Shown here in pieces: positions 1-7,723 of a stretch of 36,863 bases of DNA. The stretch is taken from contig NZ_NPDD01000187.1 in NCBI RefSeq assembly GCF_002272245.1, forward strand, positions 1 through 36,863, written 5' to 3'. The notes below the pieces were generated by a model that made no database searches, was not told the origin of the DNA, and worked only from the letters and a program-made list of their open reading frames with translations. The DNA comes from Bacillus sp. 7884-1 (GTDB lineage Bacteria > Bacillota > Bacilli > Bacillales > Cytobacillaceae). Positions within the stretch are counted from its first letter, which is position 1. Each line of letters opens with the position of its first letter. The position numbers were made by a program, and so were the translations under genes.

Positions 1-306
1 TGTTTTTGAAGCAGGTTACCAATATAACATCTCGCTTCAATCGTGTCAATTACTTTCTTAAAATATCTTTTCGAAATCGACAACAGAATTTATAATACTA
101 AATCACATTCATTATGTTAATTTTATTCTATTCACTGATGAAGAATCAATCTGTTTTTGATTTGTTTCCTCGTCAGATTTACTATATTACTATTATATTT
201 TTAAAAAATCAATAGAATAGTAAATTTTATTTTAAAAAAGTTACTACTCTTCTCTCAAATCGATTTAAAAGCTGGCAAGCGGACATATTTGAAACAATAA
301 AATCGA
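1..306. other. AT-rich stretch without a recognised gene
   Basis: No convincing coding sequence was found in this stretch. A short open frame on the plus strand runs from the window edge to a stop near position 60 and could be the tail of a gene outside the window, but it is too short to identify. The rest is very AT-rich, with many stop codons in all frames, and ends at the terminator hairpin of the helicase gene. Confidence 0.5.
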
Positions 307-345
307 AAGGAAAAGGCACCTCTAAATATGAGGTACCTTTTCCTT
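296..345 (-). terminator. Intrinsic terminator of the SNF2 helicase gene
   Basis: A 16-bp stem (307-322 with 330-345) with a 7-nt loop lies 50 bases past the stop codon of the minus-strand helicase gene. Read on the minus strand it has one G-U pair and is followed by a moderately U-rich stretch (TTTCGATTTTATTG). The inner stem (AAAAGGYACCT) resembles that of the terminator at 16146-16177. Confidence 0.8.
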
Positions 346-395
346 GCTTACTTTTCTATTTACTCTAGCCGCAATAAAACCTTTTTTAGAAACAT

Positions 396-3300
396 CTAAA
401 TCATTAATATCTCTCGAATATCCTCCTCAGTTAGAGAAGAACTTCCTTTATCTTTTGAATCAATAATTTCCTCTATTAATTCTCTCTTTTTCTCCTGCAG
501 TTCATTCATTTTTTCCTCAATTGTGCCTCGCGCAACCAATTTGATGACTTGGACAATATTTGTTTGTCCCATCCGGTGCGCTCGGTCCGCTGCTTGTTCT
601 TCTACCGCCGGATTCCACCATAGATCATAAAGGATAACAGTGTCTGCCCCAGTTAAATTAAGACCCGTTCCTCCTGCTTTCAAGGATATGAGAAAAAGGT
701 CACGTTCTCCAGCATTAAAGCGATTTGTAAGTTCAAGCCGTTCTTCTGATGGAGTTTGTCCATCAAGATAGAAGAAAGGCAGCCCTTGAATGGCCATTTC
801 TCTTCCGATAAGCTGGAGCATCTTTGTGAATTGCGAAAAGATCAACACTCGTCTTCCCGCAAGCTTTGATTCTTCAATAATCCGCAGTAATTGCTCAAAC
901 TTTGCAGAACTTCCCTTATAACCGTCCACAAATAAACCTGGATGACAACAGATTTGTCGCAGCCTCGTTAACCCTGCGAGGATTTTAATTTTATTTTTCC
1001 GAAGAGTGTCCTTATCCAAATGCTTCAGCGTATCATGCCTTAGTTTCGCTAAATATGCCCCATAGAGTTTCTTCTGTTCTGGCAACAACTCCACTAAGTC
1101 GACAGATTCAATTTTTTCAGGCAGCTCAGCTAGAACATCTTCCTTCAACCTTCTAAGTAAAAATGGACGGATCCTTCTAGCGATTTGCTTTCTCGTTAAG
1201 TGGCTATATTCCTTCAGCCCTTGGAATAGTTCTGGAAATACCACATGAAAGATGGACCACAACTCTTCCAAAGAATTTTCCACTGGAGTGCCCGTTAGCG
1301 CAAAACGGTAATCCGCTTGTATTTTCTTAACTGCTCTTGCTGTTTGCGTAATAGGATTCTTAAAAGCCTGGGCTTCGTCAAAAAACACAGTATGGTAGGT
1401 TTGCTTTTCGTACCACACGATATCCTTACGCAGCAAAGGATAAGAGGTAATGACAACATCAAAATCAGAGGTTCGTTTTTGCTTAGTTGTTCGCTCTGTT
1501 TTATCTCCATCTAAAATGACAGCCTTCACTCCTGGAGCAAATTTATTGATTTCACTAAGCCAGTTATAGGTTAACGATGCTGGACAGACAATCAGAATCG
1601 GAAGCTGTTTATTCCGAACAAGTGAAAGTTCTGAAAGGATATAGCTAATACTTTGAATTGTTTTTCCCAGTCCCATATCATCTGCAAGAATTCCTCCAAA
1701 TCCATAGCTGGCAAGAGTTTTCAACCATTTGTACCCCTGAACTTGATAGTCTCTTAAAATTGGTTTAACTAATTCTGGCACCTCGAACTTCATACTACAT
1801 GGATTATGGATGGTATCCAAAAACTGACGGAACGATTCCTCAAGTGTAAATGTTGAGTTATCTTCAACAGAGTCAAGCAGCTTTAATCCTCGAACAATTG
1901 GAACATTCAACCCTGCCTCAAGATCCTCCGCCTGTACAGGTGCTGCTTGTAGAAAGCGTTGGATTTCTTCAAATTCTCGCGTCTCCAATGAGAGGAGCGC
2001 CCCGTTCCTCAATCGATAATATTTCCTTTTTTCCTGAAGCGCAGATAAAAGCTCTTTTATCTGTCTCTCCGGGATTCCATCCATATCAAATTTAAATTCC
2101 AGCCAATTGGTTCGCTCTTTTTTTACTTTTACTCTAATCTTTGGAATTGTATTTTCCTTAAATATCCGGTTCCTGACGGCTGTTGTTGCATAAATTTGTA
2201 CAAGCTTTTGCAGCTTCGGAACACCATGATATAAAAACTCATATTCCAACTCTTCATTATGCAAGAAATAACCACTGTCCGTACGAGCAAATGAGCTTTC
2301 TTCCATCAATTGGAGTATTTGATTTTCCTTTTCTACGTCCCTTATTAATAATGGGCCATTCTGTATTTCTCTGTTTTCCAGCGGGTTAATCATGATATTT
2401 TCGTAATGAAACTCTAAACCCGCTAACAGTCGATTTTTCAATCGATCCAAATAAAGTTTGGCAACTAAAGGCACTGTCCTATAGGAGTTCGATAAATTCC
2501 GAGGTAATTCAACCTCGCCAAGTTTCTTTAAACCAGGGACCACACTTTCTATAAAATAATCGATTTGCTCAAGCGGGATCTCTATTTGATTTGTTTTCGA
2601 ATCCTCTAACATTTCTTTAAGGTCAGCTAATCGTTTGCAATCTGTTTCTTCAAGCCTAATAAACTTGCCCTTATATAGAACAAAGTGATAAGAATCTAGT
2701 ATGGATAAATGATCTAGCCCTTTAATCCTCAAATGATAGCCCCTGCCTGCCGAGGATCCAAAAGTAAATTTTAGAGGGAGAATTTTTTCCGTTAGAACAA
2801 GACCCTCAAACGTTTCCCCCTTATTCGCCACTTGCACTAATGGCGCCTTTACTAATAACGACAAGAGTCGTTCCCAAGAGGATGGCGGAATGAGTAACTG
2901 CTCAGGACTGTACATATCATCAAATTCGTTTGTCATGGTACTTACATACATTTTTTCATCCTGCAGCACATGGGATAATTGTTGAATGACATCATCCGTC
3001 TCTCTTTGGAAGCAATGATGGTTTGGGTTAAAGGTGAAAGTTTCTGAAAGAGAGCTTTGCTTCCCTTCTTTTACCTTAGCTAAAAAATGGCGGATATTCT
3101 CCACCTTAACGTGTCCAATCTCCATTTCTATTCCTAACAAGTTACGTCCCTTCCCCATTTTCACTGGTTTACAGAGAAAATTCGCCTCCAGAACTTGTCT
3201 ATTCTCAAAATGAAGCTGATGTCCGCTTTTTCGTCTAGGCTGCTCTGTGAAAAGGGTGAGTAATCCAGTGGTCAACGCCTTTTTAGTTGAAGAATCAACA

Positions 3301-3611
3301 TGTTCATCACTTTGAACAATAGGCGTTGTTCCTTGCTGTTGGTGTTCATAAATAGCGAGTAACACAGCTGCAATATGCTGGCAATCCGTTTTGACGGATG
3401 CAAGGGTCGGACAACTGCATGATCTACGCATATCACCACTTTCTTCTATATTTACAGTGACATAAAAATCCTCGGTACCTTTTACCGTTGCCTCACAACG
3501 CTCTGGACTATAATAATCAAAAAACACTTTACCTGCTCTATAAAAAGAATCTCCTCGTTTAAAGGAGACTGTTCCGCACATTTCTTTAATACGTTTTTGG
3601 TGTAATTCCAT
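396..3611 (-). CDS. SWIM zinc-finger SNF2-family DEAD/DEAH helicase
   Basis: This is a bacterial Snf2-type ATPase, a presumed dsDNA translocase that remodels protein-DNA complexes. Near residues 65-80 there is a SWIM motif (CSC followed by CQH) expected to bind zinc. A long SNF2-associated region follows. The ATPase core then shows a Walker A with DDMGLGKT (about residue 647), a DEAQ box (about 745), the LTGTPVENS motif, and a helicase C domain ending with DRAHRMGQ (about 1014). The open frame extends 12 codons further to an ATG at 3647, but the GAGAGGAGC ribosome binding site lies inside that extension. The true start is therefore the ATG at 3611 or the TTG at 3617. About 1071 residues is normal for the family. 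It appears to be a single-gene unit. The specific cellular role is unknown. Confidence 0.93.
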   Translation of the reverse strand: MELHQKRIKEMCGTVSFKRGDSFYRAGKVFFDYYSPERCEATVKGTEDFYVTVNIEESGDMRRSCSCPTLASVKTDCQHIAAVLLAIYEHQQQGTTPIVQSDEHVDSSTKKALTTGLLTLFTEQPRRKSGHQLHFENRQVLEANFLCKPVKMGKGRNLLGIEMEIGHVKVENIRHFLAKVKEGKQSSLSETFTFNPNHHCFQRETDDVIQQLSHVLQDEKMYVSTMTNEFDDMYSPEQLLIPPSSWERLLSLLVKAPLVQVANKGETFEGLVLTEKILPLKFTFGSSAGRGYHLRIKGLDHLSILDSYHFVLYKGKFIRLEETDCKRLADLKEMLEDSKTNQIEIPLEQIDYFIESVVPGLKKLGEVELPRNLSNSYRTVPLVAKLYLDRLKNRLLAGLEFHYENIMINPLENREIQNGPLLIRDVEKENQILQLMEESSFARTDSGYFLHNEELEYEFLYHGVPKLQKLVQIYATTAVRNRIFKENTIPKIRVKVKKERTNWLEFKFDMDGIPERQIKELLSALQEKRKYYRLRNGALLSLETREFEEIQRFLQAAPVQAEDLEAGLNVPIVRGLKLLDSVEDNSTFTLEESFRQFLDTIHNPCSMKFEVPELVKPILRDYQVQGYKWLKTLASYGFGGILADDMGLGKTIQSISYILSELSLVRNKQLPILIVCPASLTYNWLSEINKFAPGVKAVILDGDKTERTTKQKRTSDFDVVITSYPLLRKDIVWYEKQTYHTVFFDEAQAFKNPITQTARAVKKIQADYRFALTGTPVENSLEELWSIFHVVFPELFQGLKEYSHLTRKQIARRIRPFLLRRLKEDVLAELPEKIESVDLVELLPEQKKLYGAYLAKLRHDTLKHLDKDTLRKNKIKILAGLTRLRQICCHPGLFVDGYKGSSAKFEQLLRIIEESKLAGRRVLIFSQFTKMLQLIGREMAIQGLPFFYLDGQTPSEERLELTNRFNAGERDLFLISLKAGGTGLNLTGADTVILYDLWWNPAVEEQAADRAHRMGQTNIVQVIKLVARGTIEEKMNELQEKKRELIEEIIDSKDKGSSSLTEEDIREILMI

Positions 3612-3677
3612 ATTCAAATGAACAGCTCCTCTCTGAGAAAATCCCATTACAACAATATTGCTCGATTTTTAGATGAA

Positions 3678-3734
3678 ACTGTCCACTCCACGTGGACAAA
3701 TTGGTGTATTTGTCCACGGACGGTGACAGGCACC
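3678..3734. repeat. Dispersed intergenic repeat, copy A (GGTGACAGGCACC family)
   Basis: This segment contains a small hairpin (GTCCAC, 5-nt loop, GTGGAC at 3681-3697) followed by TGTCCACGGACGGTGACAGG and CACC. The copy at 11462-11506 shares 22 of 24 bases over the last part and also has a GTCC/GGAC hairpin in front. Both copies sit in gaps beside the 3' end of a gene. I recall GGTGCCTGTCACC as a recurrent intergenic motif in Bacillaceae genomes, but that was not checked here. Confidence 0.65.
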
Positions 3735-3770
3735 CATCTTAGCACCATCTCATCACCATTTCATCTCTAC

Positions 3771-4469
3771 CTATTCTATATATTGATAGTTGATATTGGA
3801 GTGATCGACTAGTTTTAGGTCTTTAGGTACTTTTAGGTAAAGGATGCTGGTTCCACCATAAAACATGGTTGCGTGTCTGAAGGGTTTTTCTCCTGTGAAT
3901 TGGTTGACTGTGAATGCTTGTTGAAATTGGGAGAATTTGAGTTTAACTTTTTCTGGATTCTTTATTGTTAATGTATTTTCATTTAGTTCTATGCGAACCG
4001 GTTTTTCTAGTTCTGTTATTTCCATTTTATTTACGCCTGAACGTGTTTTAAAGTGAAGTGCTTCTATTTTACCATCATTCTCCGTTTTTCTCTCCACCAT
4101 TACTGCGGTACTAATAAGTTCATCGTTTTCGGTTGCAATGTTAAGCTCTTGCTCCTCATAACCGAGACTCCATCTCTTATTAATGTATTTATTGTCTATC
4201 TTATCGATATTTCCCTCAATCGCTGCTTCATATAACTCCGTGCTTTCTTTATCTATGTCTTGACTATTATTGATGATTTTGTAGGTTACTTCTTCATCCG
4301 GAAGTAATGGACTTACACCGGTACAAATTAGGAGTATAGCAACATATCCACCTAACATCCAGCGTAAACGACTTCCCTGGAGGATTTTTTTCATCCTGCC
4401 ACTTCTCAAAATTCTTACAATCGCTAAGATAATAATAAAGATTATAAGAAAAGGCACAAGAAAAGTCAT
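3771..4469 (-). CDS. Membrane-anchored protein of the YtrA-type ABC operon
   Basis: The product has 232 residues. The N-terminus has two hydrophobic segments (about residues 2-20 and 35-55) separated by a basic stretch, followed by a roughly 175-residue polar region that is probably extracytoplasmic. I do not recognise a named domain. It is the last gene of the GntR-ATPase-permease operon. Its ATG overlaps the stop of the permease gene by 4 bases (4466-4469), so the two are translationally coupled. It is probably an accessory subunit of the ABC system, by position only. No clear terminator follows; the dispersed repeat at 3678-3734 lies just downstream. Confidence 0.75.
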   Translation of the reverse strand: MTFLVPFLIIFIIILAIVRILRSGRMKKILQGSRLRWMLGGYVAILLICTGVSPLLPDEEVTYKIINNSQDIDKESTELYEAAIEGNIDKIDNKYINKRWSLGYEEQELNIATENDELISTAVMVERKTENDGKIEALHFKTRSGVNKMEITELEKPVRIELNENTLTIKNPEKVKLKFSQFQQAFTVNQFTGEKPFRHATMFYGGTSILYLKVPKDLKLVDHSNINYQYIE

Positions 4470-5209
4470 TCCCTCACCTCCATTCTATTTGATAATGCAA
4501 TGGAACTAGAAAAAAGCAAAGCAACAACAACCAGTACCTTCAGAACAAATAGTAAAATGGATGGTTCGGTAAATATAAATTGATATATGCCTTTCACCCA
4601 TTCAAAGCCCAAACTTCCCGCACCAAGGATTCCCGCTCCGATAAAAATTCCTGGGATCAATACGGCAAAAATCTTACTTATTTGCACCAGTGTTCCAAAT
4701 AAATACCCAAGCCCAGAAAAGAGTAAAATGTAGAGAATGGTTGAACTGTATCCAATTACTACTTCTGAAAGTGAATGATTCGCGGCAATATACCCCTGGC
4801 CGCCAAATAAGTACATGATAATTTTCATTAATGAGGTTGATAGCATCGCCGTAATTCCACCAACGATACTTCCCGTTAGTAAAAATAGCATGTTTGAAAG
4901 ATTACTGCTTAATCGATTGGTCACAAATGTAAAATCATCATTTTTATAGGGTGTTGTTGTGATCAGAATCGCTGTAATAAGAGCCCATATTATTGAAAAA
5001 ATAATAACCATATCAGCAGAATAGAACTGAATATCTATTTCAACACTTTCACTGCTTGACCCCATCATTCCAACACCGTTAAAAGAGAAAAATACCGCTA
5101 ATAACTGGATAAAAATGAGCGATATAAATACTTGTTTATACGCGGTTAATTTAAAAGTAAATTGCTTTTTAACAACATCCAGCAAACTAATCTTAGATAA
5201 AGACATCAT
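4466..5209 (-). CDS. ABC transporter permease (YtrC/YtrD-like)
   Basis: The 247-residue protein is an integral membrane protein with about six hydrophobic segments: near residues 25-43, 70-90, 105-128, 150-170, 180-200 and 215-235. It has the layout of an ABC-2-like permease. It lies between the ATPase gene, which it overlaps by 17 bases, and the membrane protein gene, which it overlaps by 4 bases. It is therefore most likely the membrane partner of that ATPase. The substrate is unknown. In B. subtilis, ytr-type transporters respond to cell wall-active antibiotics; extending that here is inference from operon architecture. Confidence 0.8.
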   Translation of the reverse strand: MMSLSKISLLDVVKKQFTFKLTAYKQVFISLIFIQLLAVFFSFNGVGMMGSSSESVEIDIQFYSADMVIIFSIIWALITAILITTTPYKNDDFTFVTNRLSSNLSNMLFLLTGSIVGGITAMLSTSLMKIIMYLFGGQGYIAANHSLSEVVIGYSSTILYILLFSGLGYLFGTLVQISKIFAVLIPGIFIGAGILGAGSLGFEWVKGIYQFIFTEPSILLFVLKVLVVVALLFSSSIALSNRMEVRE

Positions 5210-6089
5210 CTATTCCCCCTTTGGTTTTACTTGTTACGTACACACACACATCACTAGTGGATACTGGCGTTAGAGCAAGGTCTGCTGCCTTGGCTTTTAG
5301 ATGATCAGTTTCAGAAAGTTTGTTTCTTACAACGGCATACGTGTGATCTAATCCGATATTCTTCGAATAAATGACCTCTTTATTCCTTGTCCATTCATTC
5401 AAGTTCTTGGTCAATCCTTGGATGCCAATGGCCCATTCTTTTAATTCTCCTATCGGCATATGCAGATTCTCTCTTCCCTCTTTAATGAGGAGGATATCTT
5501 CTAATACGTCCTCAATTTCATCTAAGTGATGACTTGAAAGTATAATGGTACGGGGATAAGCGATATAATCTTTAAGTAGGGCACGATAAAAGTCTTTGCG
5601 GACGGACGCATCCATACCAGTAGTTGGTTCATCAAACATCGTTAAAGCACATCGAGCTGATAATCCTACGATCATATTAAATGTACTTTTCATCCCCTTA
5701 GAAAGATCGTTGTAATAGTGCGTCGAATCGAAAGAAAAATAGTCAAAAAGACGGCTAGCAAGCTCATGATTCCATTTTTCATAAAAAGTTGCTGATACAT
5801 TTAGTATTTCCTTCAATGTTAATGCTGTCGGAAAATTCATTTGGTCATTAATATAAATGACATTAGCGGAGACCATTAGATTATTAAACGGCTTTTCTGA
5901 AAAGACCTTTATTTCACCTGAAGTCTCTCGCAAGAAACCGGCAATGATTTTTAGGAGAGTCGTTTTACCCGTACCATTACGACCTATTAAACCCGTAATC
6001 TTATTTTCTTCAATGGTAAAAGATAGATTATTCAATGCTTTTGTTCTTCCATAATCTTTGTTCAATCCCCTGCACTCAATAACGTTCAT
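5193..6089 (-). CDS. ABC transporter ATP-binding protein (YtrB-like)
   Basis: A 298-residue ABC ATPase. Visible motifs are Walker A GRNGTGKTT (near residue 37), a Q-loop region (YINDQMNF), a degenerate signature (LSKGMKS in place of LSGGQ), Walker B with TMFDEPTTGMD, and the switch histidine in LSSHHLDEIED. The roughly 100 residues after the H-loop form a C-terminal extension. The modified signature and the position right after a short GntR regulator (4-base overlap with its stop) match the YtrB type of Firmicutes. It powers the permease encoded next. Confidence 0.9.
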   Translation of the reverse strand: MNVIECRGLNKDYGRTKALNNLSFTIEENKITGLIGRNGTGKTTLLKIIAGFLRETSGEIKVFSEKPFNNLMVSANVIYINDQMNFPTALTLKEILNVSATFYEKWNHELASRLFDYFSFDSTHYYNDLSKGMKSTFNMIVGLSARCALTMFDEPTTGMDASVRKDFYRALLKDYIAYPRTIILSSHHLDEIEDVLEDILLIKEGRENLHMPIGELKEWAIGIQGLTKNLNEWTRNKEVIYSKNIGLDHTYAVVRNKLSETDHLKAKAADLALTPVSTSDVCVYVTSKTKGGIDDVFI

Positions 6090-6466
6090 TCCCCCGCCTC
6101 CCCTGTATTTACATCCTTTATCATTTGAATTAATTCCTCTTTGCTCACATCCAACCGTTCGGCTTCCATGACAATTTCAAAAACTAATTTTTTTAAGGTT
6201 TGATTTTTCCGTTTGCTGATGATAATTTCTTTCGCGTTTGGCGAAACAAACATTCCAAGTCCCCGTTTTTTATACAGAATGTTTTCCTCCACCAAAAGAG
6301 TTAAGCCTTTCGCAGCGGTTGCTGGATTAATCGTAAACAACTCTGCGAGCTGATACTGCGAGTAAATTTTTTGGTCACTGCCAAAATTCCCGTTCAAAAT
6401 CTCTCTCTCCAGCCATTCTGCGATTTGCAAATAAATCGGCTTGCTTCCGTCCATATTAAGAATCAA
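6086..6466 (-). CDS. GntR-family repressor, YtrA subfamily
   Basis: A short GntR regulator with a winged helix at its N-terminus (PIYLQIAEWLEREI, then the YQLAELFTINPATAAKGL recognition region) and a small C-terminal tail of about 50 residues, as in the YtrA subfamily. The frame is open up to 6511, but that would run through the operator palindrome. The TTG at 6466 is the better start because AAGGAGG sits 7 bases before it. This gives 126 residues, the usual size. It heads the four-gene operon and very probably represses it through the palindrome at 6484-6517. Confidence 0.88.
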   Translation of the reverse strand: MILNMDGSKPIYLQIAEWLEREILNGNFGSDQKIYSQYQLAELFTINPATAAKGLTLLVEENILYKKRGLGMFVSPNAKEIIISKRKNQTLKKLVFEIVMEAERLDVSKEELIQMIKDVNTGEAGE

Positions 6467-6483
6467 CCCTTTTCCTCCTTTCT

Positions 6484-6517
6484 GGTATAGTGCATTACTG
6501 TTGTAATGCACTATACC
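6484..6517. promoter_or_regulatory. YtrA-type operator: perfect 15-bp palindrome with 4-nt spacer
   Basis: GGTATAGTGCATTAC (6484-6498) is followed by TGTT and then its exact reverse complement (6503-6517). The inner pattern AGTGCA-N12-TGCACT closely resembles the known YtrA operator layout (AGTGTA, about 13 bases, TACACT). It lies 17 bases upstream of the TTG start of the GntR gene. On the minus strand it includes a -10-like TATAGT, so binding would block the operon's own promoter. Confidence 0.85.
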
Positions 6518-6572
6518 GCATTCACCGTAATAACGAAAGTTAATATTGGATATTTTTCCAATTCAACCCAAT

Positions 6573-6614
6573 AAAAAAAAGCCCAATTCCATTAACTTTA
6601 CAGGGAATAGGCTT
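6573..6614 (-). terminator. Intrinsic terminator of the VOC dioxygenase gene
   Basis: On the minus strand, AAGCCTATTCC pairs with GGAATTGGGCTT, allowing one bulge, and is followed by eight T residues. It lies directly after the stop codon at 6626. Confidence 0.85.
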
Positions 6615-6625
6615 CAATAAATTTT

Positions 6626-7471
6626 TTAAATTACCAATCTAATCTGATTTCCAGATGGATCGCTTACTACAAAATAATCTGTTTCTTTTTGCACTGACGA
6701 CCCTAGCTGTTGTAGTTGTTGAAGCGCTGTTTCCCTAGCCGCCTCATCAGGAAAAACGAGGGTATACCAATTTAAACCCACACTATTTTGTGGTGGAGTT
6801 GGCGCCCCCTCTCCCTGCCAAGTATTAATAGCAATATGATGATGGTATCGTCCTGTTGACAAAAAGAGTGCTTGCGGATAATGACTGACGACCTCAAATC
6901 CCAGCCCTTTTGTGTAAAATTCTTCTGCTTTCTGCAAATCTCCCACATGAAGGTGGATATGCCCCATGACTGTACCTGCAGGCAATCCATTCCATTCCGC
7001 ATCACTTTCTGCCAGGATACTATTCCCATCCAGTTCCTCTGTCGCCATATCCACCAAACCATTTTTCCAGGTCCATTCCTTTGAAGGACGATCTCGGTAT
7101 ACCTCTATCCCATTCCCATCAGGGTCATTTATATAGAGCGCTTCACTGACGTAATGATCGGCTGCCCCAAGCGGGTATCCCGTTCCTAGAAAATGACGTA
7201 AAAAGACGGATAAATCCGCACGGCTTGGCAGTAAAATAGCAAAGTGATAAAGCCCTGACATTCGTCCTTCTTTCGGAATCACATTTTCCGGCTGTTTAAG
7301 AGTCACTAATGTTGTTTTTCCATCTGCTGTTAATGCAGCCTTCCGTTCTGTCTTTTCAAGAACCTGAAACCCCATAATATTTTGATAAAAGGTTAATGCA
7401 TTGTCTAAATTTTTCACTTTTACGTTGACTTCGCCGACATAAATATTTGGTTTCTGGTGAAAACCTTCCAT
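6626..7471 (-). CDS. Two-domain VOC protein, CatE-like extradiol dioxygenase/glyoxalase family
   Basis: The roughly 281-residue protein has two vicinal oxygen chelate repeats: residues 8-125 (VGEVNVKVKNLDNALTFYQN to DPDGNGIEVY) and 160-281 (GHIHLHVGDLQKAEEFY to DPSGNQIRLVI). The second has the GHIHLH and YHHHIAINTW segments typical of the Bacillus CatE/YfiE group, which is annotated as catechol 2,3-dioxygenase. Where classical enzymes keep the metal-binding Glu, the second repeat has Arg (GNQIRL) while the first keeps Glu (GNGIEV), so the metal site and activity are uncertain. The start was moved to the ATG at 7471 because GGAGGG lies 10 bases before it; the upstream ATG at 7489 has no ribosome binding site. 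It is a single-gene unit. Confidence 0.85.
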   Translation of the reverse strand: MEGFHQKPNIYVGEVNVKVKNLDNALTFYQNIMGFQVLEKTERKAALTADGKTTLVTLKQPENVIPKEGRMSGLYHFAILLPSRADLSVFLRHFLGTGYPLGAADHYVSEALYINDPDGNGIEVYRDRPSKEWTWKNGLVDMATEELDGNSILAESDAEWNGLPAGTVMGHIHLHVGDLQKAEEFYTKGLGFEVVSHYPQALFLSTGRYHHHIAINTWQGEGAPTPPQNSVGLNWYTLVFPDEAARETALQQLQQLGSSVQKETDYFVVSDPSGNQIRLVI

Positions 7472-7625
7472 AATTTTATTACCCTCCATTCACGGTTCTT
7501 CTTATTATTCAATTACCTGACAAAAAAATTCACACAACAAAATGATTAATATCCACAATTTATACTCTACGTTACAAATCTAATCTTTACTAAATTTACA
7601 GATAATTAAAGTAATTTATTGTTTC

Positions 7626-7679
7626 TTAACAAATCTTTACACTCCCTTAATTAACATTCGGTTTTTGACTGCCTATAAT
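7626..7679 (+). promoter_or_regulatory. PhoP-regulated-like promoter of the phoX-tat operon
   Basis: TTAACA (7626), TTTACA (7636) and TTAATT (7647) are spaced 10-11 bases apart, as in Bacillus Pho boxes (TT[ACT]ACA repeats). A sigma-A-like promoter follows: TTAACA (7651-7656), 17 bases, TATAAT (7674-7679). Further TTTACT/TTTACA copies lie at 7586 and 7595. The downstream phosphatase gene fits phosphate-starvation control. PhoP binding is inferred. Confidence 0.7.
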
Positions 7680-7723
7680 CATAGTGTAAGTTACATAATC
7701 GAATCAAAGGGGAGAATGATCGT

